From a virus, in IMG/VR virus record IMGVR_UViG_3300009507_003477, positions 1 to 32,573 of that record: 32,573 nt of DNA; one strand, given 5' to 3'. The translations under genes were made by a program, and so were the position numbers. The first letter of the stretch is position 1, and the number at the start of each line of letters is the position of its first letter. The notes beneath the pieces were generated by a model. The model made no database searches. It had not been told where the DNA came from and saw only the letters and a program-made list of their open reading frames with translations. Of the stretch, positions 26,260 through 32,573 are shown in pieces.

Positions 26260-26281
26260 GAAGTATTAATAGGGATTATAT

Positions 26282-29200
26282 ATGGCGTGTATAGTAAAGG
26301 TTGGTAACAAATTTGAGAATTTAAGTGGTTATAACACTTATATAACCGATAAAGAACTAAATTCAGAATATTTTAGAGTAAGTAAGTTTGCAGATATATT
26401 TACTGCAGGTAAAAATTTATTTCTATTAGAAGGTTCTGAATGCTTAAGAGAATCCACCGAACTTAAAATAGAAATTGTAGATGCAGATGGTGGTACTATT
26501 TATGTAGAACCAGGTCGTGGTGTACCTGATTATTATGAAGGGAACTCAGTTGTTCTTTCCTCTCACGTTTATCAAACAACACCAGTTGGTCCAGCTAAAA
26601 TCACCATACTTGGTGAATTAAAAGATTATTTTGATGTAGATGGATTAAAAAAACCAGTACCCGAAGAATGGGTTGGTGCTTACAATGTTAAGTGGGAAAA
26701 GAATTTTTTCATCAATAAAAATGAAAGCAATAAAACTCCTGTAATATTTTATAAAAAACCGTCAATTGATATAGAAGAGGTTGAATCTGTTATTGTAGAA
26801 CAAACTGCACCCGAAATAATACAATCTGGTTCTTTGATTGGATTAGCAGAAACACCACCAGTTGGAACTAATTTAGATACATGGAGAGCAGGAACTTTAT
26901 ATAGATTAGAAAAACAAAGTGGTAATAATTTCAAATCAGCGATGGATGAAAATATTATAAAAATCCCATCATTGAATTATGAAGCCACAATAAAAGAAGT
27001 TATAAACAGCAACACTTTACTAGTAGATAAACCATTTGTAGATAGTGAAAACAATATTATAAATAATTCAACACCAGTAAGTTTTGAAACAACATTTACT
27101 GATTTTGCTGCGAGAACAACAGTTAACTCTGCGGTTACAGCATCTTTCGGTAAAATCAAACTTAAAAACTTAGATACGTTTACTGGTAATGTTGATAAAA
27201 TGAAAATATATAAAAAATCACGTTCTGATGTTGGTGATTTTAAATTTCAAGATGAAATAAAGATTGTAGCAGGAAATCTTTTAAGAGACCCTCTTGTTCC
27301 TGGTTCTGAATTAGATGGTGGGTTTGGTAAATTAAGTGCGGGAAATGTTGAGAGATATTGGACAACTTCATCTTTACAAATTAGTGGTTCTTCTACTGAT
27401 ATATCATTTGATGATGATTTATTATATGAATCTATAAAAATAAACGTACCAACAAGTAGTCAACAAACAGAATCAATTGATTTATTAGTTGATACTAATT
27501 TTGATTTATATGAAAATGTTGATTACGAATTAAATTTTAAAACTTTAGTTAGTGGTTCGGTTGAAGATATAATCATAGGAGAAACAACAGTTGTTTCTGA
27601 ATCTTATGCAAGAACTTACTTTTATCAATTTGATTCAAGTCAATTACCTGAAGTAGAACCAACTTATGTTTCTGAAAGTTCTTATAGTGGAATAGAAACA
27701 CCAAATTCATCTAGTGTAAATTTAACCAAACCATTAGTTTATGATGATACACGATTATCATTTTTTGATACTCCACAAAACTCAACAGGTTCAGTTTATA
27801 CAGCAATACCAAGTGGATTTGCATATACACATTCACACGATACAACTTTAACATTTGATACAACAAGTGGGGATTGGGGAACGAATTCACGAGTACAAAC
27901 AGATTCTTCTAATAAAACAAACATAGTTGCACGTTCAGGGTCTTTCTGTGGTGAGTTTAATCTTGTAGTTTGGTTAGATAGTGGTTCGTTTACTTTACCA
28001 ACTGGTGGTTCACCAACCGATGTTAGAACTATTGTTGAAACATATGATTCTGGCTCAACAAGAATTGCATTGTTTGGATTAGAAAACATAGGAACAGATG
28101 CTAAATTTTATTATAAACACAGTTCAACTGAATTAGATGAACTAGAATCATTTAGAACATCTACTGAGTATTCTTTGGAAAATATTGATACAAATGATTA
28201 TAATGATACTTCAGTTATATCAACATGGGATACTGGTTCACAAACAATTATAGATTATAATGATAGCGGTTATCATTACGTTCATATTGATTATAGAACT
28301 TTAAGAAATATAGAACCACTTAACGCAGAACTGATAAATGTAAAAAGATTAGATTCTCTTGATGGTGATATTTTGTATGGAACTACCTACGAAATAAACT
28401 CAATGAACTTTGATACTGGTGATATAACGTTTTCACATAATTCAACTGATGGTACATTAAGTGGAGTAGTAAGTTTAGTAAATGGTCAAGCAGTTCTTAC
28501 AATTGGAAGTGATACAACGACTGGATATATTGTTGAATTAGATTTTGAACAAGGAATAATGGTATTTACTGGTGAGTTGGATTTCACAGAACTAACACCA
28601 GCACAACGTTCATATGATTTATACGATTTATTTGATTTAAGTGGTTCAAATTGGATTTCAACAGGTTCTACTGAATTATTTGTACCAAGAGTACCACCAA
28701 GGGGTGGGGATTATATTTATGGAAGTAGTGGGTATCCATACTCATCGACTGAATTTAGTGATAGAAACTTTTTAACAACAGAATTCACATCTCCATCATC
28801 ATCTGATGATAATTTTACAAAACCATTACAGATTCCATACATTTTTAGAAATGATAATGATGTAATTGAAAATGTTTATGTAGAACAGTCAGACCAAATA
28901 TATGTAGCATCATCTATATCATCTTCAAGTGATATTAATAATACTGATTATATATACGACCAAGATGTTGTATTTACTGGTTGGTTTCCAACTGGTTCTT
29001 TAACTGGTAGTGTTCATGTAGATGATACATTACATAGTGATACTTATAAAACATCTCTTGCAAATTATAATTCATTAATTACTGCAACAAATCCAATCTC
29101 ATCCTCAATCGGTCAGTTTAATATTGTTTTATTAACCGATAGTGGGTCATCCTCAATACCAACAAATACAGGTTCAGTTGAATTTCAGATAGAATATTAT

Positions 29201-32200
29201 CAATCTGCTTCACAAGAATTAAGAGCAGCAATTGCATTAAGAAACGTAGAAACAGATGCAATGTTCTTTTATAATAATTCTGCAACATCTCAATCTGTAT
29301 TACAATCATATTCTGGCAGTACAAATATTATTTTAGATTCAATTGATAGTGGTGATTTTACAAGTACTCCAACTTGGTTTTTATCAACTGGTTCTCAAGC
29401 TATTTTTGATTTACAATCTGGTAGTAATTCTCACTTTATTTATATTGATTACAGAACCAATAGAACATCCGAACCTTTAAATGCAAATTTACATGAAATA
29501 ACTGCAATATCTGATATTGGTACGAATTCATTTAGTTCACTAAAAGCAAGAGAAATATTTCCATTATCTGGTAGTACAACAATAACTGGTTCAGTTACTT
29601 CAACTGATTATTATACATCACAACTTCCACTAATTGCAGGAAATTCATTATACAATTTATCTAATTATCCTTTTGTTACTACAGCAACCGATGGAACTTA
29701 TATTACAGATGATTTTGATATTACAACCGATGTAACCATACCAGATACTACATTTAACATTCCTTATGTATTTGATACAGTAGATGGTATTGTGGAAAAT
29801 GTATTAGTAGAAAGATTAGATAGTATCTATACTGCATCTTCAGTAAATGGAACAGATACAACTACGTTTACAGAACCAGCAGTGTTTGTTTCTCGTTCTT
29901 TAAAAGAACCAGATACTATTGTACCTAAAACAATTAATGCTTATATAACAGGTTCTTACCCAAGTGGTGGTATTGATAATCCTTTTTATGAAAGTTTAGT
30001 ATCATATACCGCAACTTCAGCATTTAATTCAAGACAACAAATACAACATTTGTTTACCATGCCATATTCTGGTTCGGGTAAATTAGGATTTTCGTTTAGA
30101 GGGGATGGTTGGCAAATAGCTAGTGTAGATTTAAAACCTTCACAAGATGCATCATTTTCACCAAAAGTTTTTGATGTATTTGATGAACAAGATAGAACAT
30201 TACCAGTAGAAACATTTGATTATCGTTTTGAGTTATACGATGTAAATAATAATTATATTCCAGTTGAATTAAAGGCAAGTAAAGAATTTAGTGGTGGTAA
30301 TAAGGTTAGTGATGAAGTAGTTAAATTACTTACATTTGAAACTGATAGAACTGCTTTTAGATTTTATAGTGGTTCAATAGCAAATCCTAACTTTCAACAA
30401 ACTAGATTTAATTTTTCCAAAACAAATGCTTTAACTGGTTCTATAACATTCGAATCTTCTGCTTTTGATAAAAATGGAAATTACATAGACCCATCAACAT
30501 ATAGTGGAGATTATCCTGGTGGTTTAACAAATATAACAGAAACTAATGCACTTCTTACAGTTGCAAACTTTAGTGGTAGTGATACTACTTATGATGTTGG
30601 TTCTGTAGTCTACACTGCTTCAGTTGATGATGTACAAGAGTTTGAAACTATTTTTAGATTAGAAGATGGTATTACACCTGCAGATTTAATTGTTAATAAT
30701 GATAGAAGTGTAATCACGTTTAAACAAAGTGATGGAAATGTAAACCCATCAACACAAGTATCTACTATTACAGTTAAAAGAAAAAATTTAGCTACAAATA
30801 CCGAAACAATTACAGCAAATTCTGCTTCAGTAGTTGGAAGTGCACCACCACTAACTCTTTTATCTGATGATTCAACATCAGGTGTTCAAACATATTTCTT
30901 AAGTGGTTCATCACTCGATATTAATTCAGGTTCTTTAACATATGCCTTTTCAGCATCAGATTCATTTGGAGTTCAAGTAGATAACTCAACAACAATAACC
31001 CCAATATCTTTCTTAGGTGGAGTTGTTCTTGTTCTAAGACCCGAAATAGGTATATTACCTGCTTTTTATAGTGGTCTAATTCCATCATCATCTTATGTTT
31101 ATACAAGTGGTTCTACAACACTTTATGTAGAGGGTGATGAAATAACATATGATAATAATGGTGGAAATAACACTTACAGAATTTCTGGTGTAACTGGTTC
31201 CGGTATTACACCAAATGAAGTTGCACCAACAACAAATAATTATGGTGGTGTACCTGGTACGATGTTAACAGAATCATCATCATTACAAATTAATGTAGAT
31301 TATACTGATGAATTGGGAACTACATATTTCTTTGGTAGAGAAGCACATTTCAACATTGTTAGAGAAGGTGAACAAGGTCAACCCGGCCTTAGTGGTTCTA
31401 ATGGACCTGGTCTTGTGTTTACTGGTCTTTGGACCGGTAGTAGAGATTATTCATTCAATGAAAGTGATGCTTTATCAAGAGCAGATGCAGTTTTATACAA
31501 TGATATATTTTACTTAGCTATAACAGGTAGTGGACCTGGTACAGATTCTGGTGCTCAAACACCTCCAAATGCTACATATTGGGAAGAGTTAGGAAGTGGT
31601 TCTCGTTTTGTAGCAGCAGAATTAGCAATATTCTCAGAATCATATGTACAAAACACAATAAACATTGGTACAAATAATAGTGGTTCAACTTCTGCGGCAA
31701 ATATTACAATAGCAGGTGGAACAAATTATCCTTGGATTTCAATAGACCAATCGGCCGATACTGGTACTCAAGGATATAATGTTGGTAGTGGAATTTTCTT
31801 AGGAATTAATGGAAATACCGGTACTGGTTCATTCTCAATAGAAAGTGGATTGTTCGGAGATGAATTACTTTGGGATGGGAATTCATTAACTATTAGAGGT
31901 TCGATACAATTTTCTAATGTACCTGACCTTATTACAGAAACTCTAATTACTTCTTCTCTTTACACAAGTGGAGCATTAGATTCTGCTTCATTAGCACAAA
32001 GTACCGCAGATTTCGCATCTGCATCTTCAGCACAAGTAAATAATGATTTACAAGGTGTGATTGATGGTACAACTGCTTTAGAAGATGGTGATGGAAATAC
32101 ATTTATAGATGAAGGATTTATTTACTCACCAAATATTGGTGGTACAAATGGATATATCTCAAATGTATTTGGTGTTGGGCAAAATGGTATTAGATTAGCA

Positions 32201-32573
32201 GCTGAAAGTGGTAGTTTTCCTAATAGAATATATATTGGTTCTGGTAGTTTTAATAGTTCAGGTACCCCATTTTATGTAGATGATAGTGGTTCTGTTGGTA
32301 GAATGTCTTTAGGTAATAAACTTGTTTGGGATGGAGAAGCATTATCAATAAGTGGAAATATTACATTGGGTGATGGTAGTGATTTGGGTAACAACCTACC
32401 CGCTGGAATTATAAGTGGTTCGGAACAATTGCCTGATGGAATTATAAGTGGTTCAGAACAATTGCCTGATGGAATTATAAGTGGTTCGGAACAATTTCCC
32501 GGTGGTATTGTATCAGCATCAGGTTGGGAATACGCTATGTCATTTGGACCAGATGCACTCTTCCCTCTTGCAA
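26282..32573 (+). CDS. Giant fibre-like structural protein, at least 2097 codons, runs off the right edge
   Basis: The frame opens at ATG 26282 behind TTAATAGGGA and a late-promoter motif, and stays open to the end of the window with no stop, so the 3' end is missing. The N-terminal ~160 residues (TIYVEPGRGVPDYYEGN; VPEEWVGAYNVKWEKNFFIN) look like a conserved virion-attachment module. A Ser/Thr/Gly/Asp-rich beta region follows with duplicated blocks (residues ~556-690 and ~943-1071). Residues ~1694-1708 are a short collagen-like stretch (GEQGQPGLSGSNGPG). Next is a W/Y-rich segment resembling a CBM5/12 carbohydrate-binding domain (~1710-1775). Near the end are two LWDG/LVWDG fibre repeats and a GIISGSEQLPD tandem repeat. 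Most likely a long tail fibre or adsorption protein. The receptor is unknown. Confidence 0.75.
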   Translation, partial: MACIVKVGNKFENLSGYNTYITDKELNSEYFRVSKFADIFTAGKNLFLLEGSECLRESTELKIEIVDADGGTIYVEPGRGVPDYYEGNSVVLSSHVYQTTPVGPAKITILGELKDYFDVDGLKKPVPEEWVGAYNVKWEKNFFINKNESNKTPVIFYKKPSIDIEEVESVIVEQTAPEIIQSGSLIGLAETPPVGTNLDTWRAGTLYRLEKQSGNNFKSAMDENIIKIPSLNYEATIKEVINSNTLLVDKPFVDSENNIINNSTPVSFETTFTDFAARTTVNSAVTASFGKIKLKNLDTFTGNVDKMKIYKKSRSDVGDFKFQDEIKIVAGNLLRDPLVPGSELDGGFGKLSAGNVERYWTTSSLQISGSSTDISFDDDLLYESIKINVPTSSQQTESIDLLVDTNFDLYENVDYELNFKTLVSGSVEDIIIGETTVVSESYARTYFYQFDSSQLPEVEPTYVSESSYSGIETPNSSSVNLTKPLVYDDTRLSFFDTPQNSTGSVYTAIPSGFAYTHSHDTTLTFDTTSGDWGTNSRVQTDSSNKTNIVARSGSFCGEFNLVVWLDSGSFTLPTGGSPTDVRTIVETYDSGSTRIALFGLENIGTDAKFYYKHSSTELDELESFRTSTEYSLENIDTNDYNDTSVISTWDTGSQTIIDYNDSGYHYVHIDYRTLRNIEPLNAELINVKRLDSLDGDILYGTTYEINSMNFDTGDITFSHNSTDGTLSGVVSLVNGQAVLTIGSDTTTGYIVELDFEQGIMVFTGELDFTELTPAQRSYDLYDLFDLSGSNWISTGSTELFVPRVPPRGGDYIYGSSGYPYSSTEFSDRNFLTTEFTSPSSSDDNFTKPLQIPYIFRNDNDVIENVYVEQSDQIYVASSISSSSDINNTDYIYDQDVVFTGWFPTGSLTGSVHVDDTLHSDTYKTSLANYNSLITATNPISSSIGQFNIVLLTDSGSSSIPTNTGSVEFQIEYYQSASQELRAAIALRNVETDAMFFYNNSATSQSVLQSYSGSTNIILDSIDSGDFTSTPTWFLSTGSQAIFDLQSGSNSHFIYIDYRTNRTSEPLNANLHEITAISDIGTNSFSSLKAREIFPLSGSTTITGSVTSTDYYTSQLPLIAGNSLYNLSNYPFVTTATDGTYITDDFDITTDVTIPDTTFNIPYVFDTVDGIVENVLVERLDSIYTASSVNGTDTTTFTEPAVFVSRSLKEPDTIVPKTINAYITGSYPSGGIDNPFYESLVSYTATSAFNSRQQIQHLFTMPYSGSGKLGFSFRGDGWQIASVDLKPSQDASFSPKVFDVFDEQDRTLPVETFDYRFELYDVNNNYIPVELKASKEFSGGNKVSDEVVKLLTFETDRTAFRFYSGSIANPNFQQTRFNFSKTNALTGSITFESSAFDKNGNYIDPSTYSGDYPGGLTNITETNALLTVANFSGSDTTYDVGSVVYTASVDDVQEFETIFRLEDGITPADLIVNNDRSVITFKQSDGNVNPSTQVSTITVKRKNLATNTETITANSASVVGSAPPLTLLSDDSTSGVQTYFLSGSSLDINSGSLTYAFSASDSFGVQVDNSTTITPISFLGGVVLVLRPEIGILPAFYSGLIPSSSYVYTSGSTTLYVEGDEITYDNNGGNNTYRISGVTGSGITPNEVAPTTNNYGGVPGTMLTESSSLQINVDYTDELGTTYFFGREAHFNIVREGEQGQPGLSGSNGPGLVFTGLWTGSRDYSFNESDALSRADAVLYNDIFYLAITGSGPGTDSGAQTPPNATYWEELGSGSRFVAAELAIFSESYVQNTINIGTNNSGSTSAANITIAGGTNYPWISIDQSADTGTQGYNVGSGIFLGINGNTGTGSFSIESGLFGDELLWDGNSLTIRGSIQFSNVPDLITETLITSSLYTSGALDSASLAQSTADFASASSAQVNNDLQGVIDGTTALEDGDGNTFIDEGFIYSPNIGGTNGYISNVFGVGQNGIRLAAESGSFPNRIYIGSGSFNSSGTPFYVDDSGSVGRMSLGNKLVWDGEALSISGNITLGDGSDLGNNLPAGIISGSEQLPDGIISGSEQLPDGIISGSEQFPGGIVSASGWEYAMSFGPDALFPLA
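27950..28345 (+). repeat. Internal protein duplication, first copy
   Basis: The stretch coding GEFNLVVWLDSGSF ... GTDAKFYYKHSS ... STWDTGSQTIIDY ... HIDYRTLRNIEPLNAEL matches in order a second block at about 29110-29497. Similarity is at protein level and visible by eye. Confidence 0.6.
29110..29497 (+). repeat. Internal protein duplication, second copy
   Basis: Codes GQFNIVLLTDSGSS ... ETDAMFFYNNSA ... PTWFLSTGSQAIFDL ... YIDYRTNRTSEPLNANL, the counterpart of the first block. A further shared element follows each: IPYIFRNDNDVIENVYVEQ (about 28830-28890) and IPYVFDTVDGIVENVLVER (about 29755-29815). Confidence 0.6.
32405..32503 (+). repeat. 33-base tandem repeat, three copies (GIISGSEQLPD)
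   Basis: Units at 32405-32437, 32438-32470 and 32471-32503 code GIISGSEQLPD, the same again, and GIISGSEQFPG; a decayed fourth copy (GIVSASGW) follows. Units one and two differ at a single base, so the expansion is recent. It stays in frame with the giant fibre gene. Confidence 0.9.

Noticed and set aside
1-32573. tRNA genes, CRISPR arrays or insertion sequences
   Set aside because: I saw no cloverleaf-like intergenic segment, no spaced direct repeats and no transposase or terminal inverted repeats. Intergenic gaps are short and filled by promoter and ribosome-site sequences. A tRNA or repeat scan would be needed to exclude them formally.

Overview
The window is a strongly AT-rich, densely coded stretch of a tailed (myovirus-type, T4-like) phage genome. 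Supporting evidence is a gp25-like and a gp6-like baseplate wedge protein side by side, very large fibre and tail proteins, a T4 gp61-type primase, and the gp47/gp46 (SbcD/SbcC) recombination nuclease, here as one polypeptide. Several signs point to a host in the Bacteroidota, probably a marine flavobacterium: two promoters of the TTTG-N20-TAnnTTTG type, a BACON-like domain, a GCxDPxAxNYNxxATxDD motif, and a small FeoB-associated-type Cys-rich membrane protein. The host is inferred, not shown.

Layout. Positions 1-17714 and 26282 to the end carry structural genes. First comes a run of baseplate and tail genes (60-8919). It includes unknown structural proteins, gp25, gp6, a DNRLRE-like protein, a coiled-coil protein, and a mosaic protein with BACON-like and C-terminal Hint domains. 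Next are a 1725-residue tail protein with a LamG-like insert (9005-14182), a 209-residue structural protein, two related 411- and 431-residue proteins separated by a strong terminator, and a 62-residue protein. At 17725-26045 lies a mixed module: a sulfotransferase, a GIY-YIG-like protein, two GT-like proteins of one family, primase, an SGNH-hydrolase-like protein and the fused SbcD-SbcC. A tiny ribbon-helix-helix gene runs on the minus strand (26035-26196). From 26282 a giant fibre-like gene runs off the right edge with at least 2097 codons.

Regulation as read from sequence. The nonamer ATATTTATA occurs seven times, always 15-27 bases before a start codon and always in the same orientation as the gene, including the minus-strand gene. 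It is probably the phage's late promoter element, and its core is the reverse complement of the T4 late box TATAAATA. The replication/glycan module instead has two host-like Bacteroidota promoters. The primase, second GT-like, SGNH and SbcDC genes overlap by 4-8 bases, so glycan-type and replication genes are translationally coupled.

The strongest candidates for something new are the directional ATATTTATA promoter system with its divergent RHH/fibre control region, the single-chain SbcD-SbcC nuclease, the glycan-modifying genes inside the replication operon, and the structural protein ending in a Hint domain after a nine-glycine linker.
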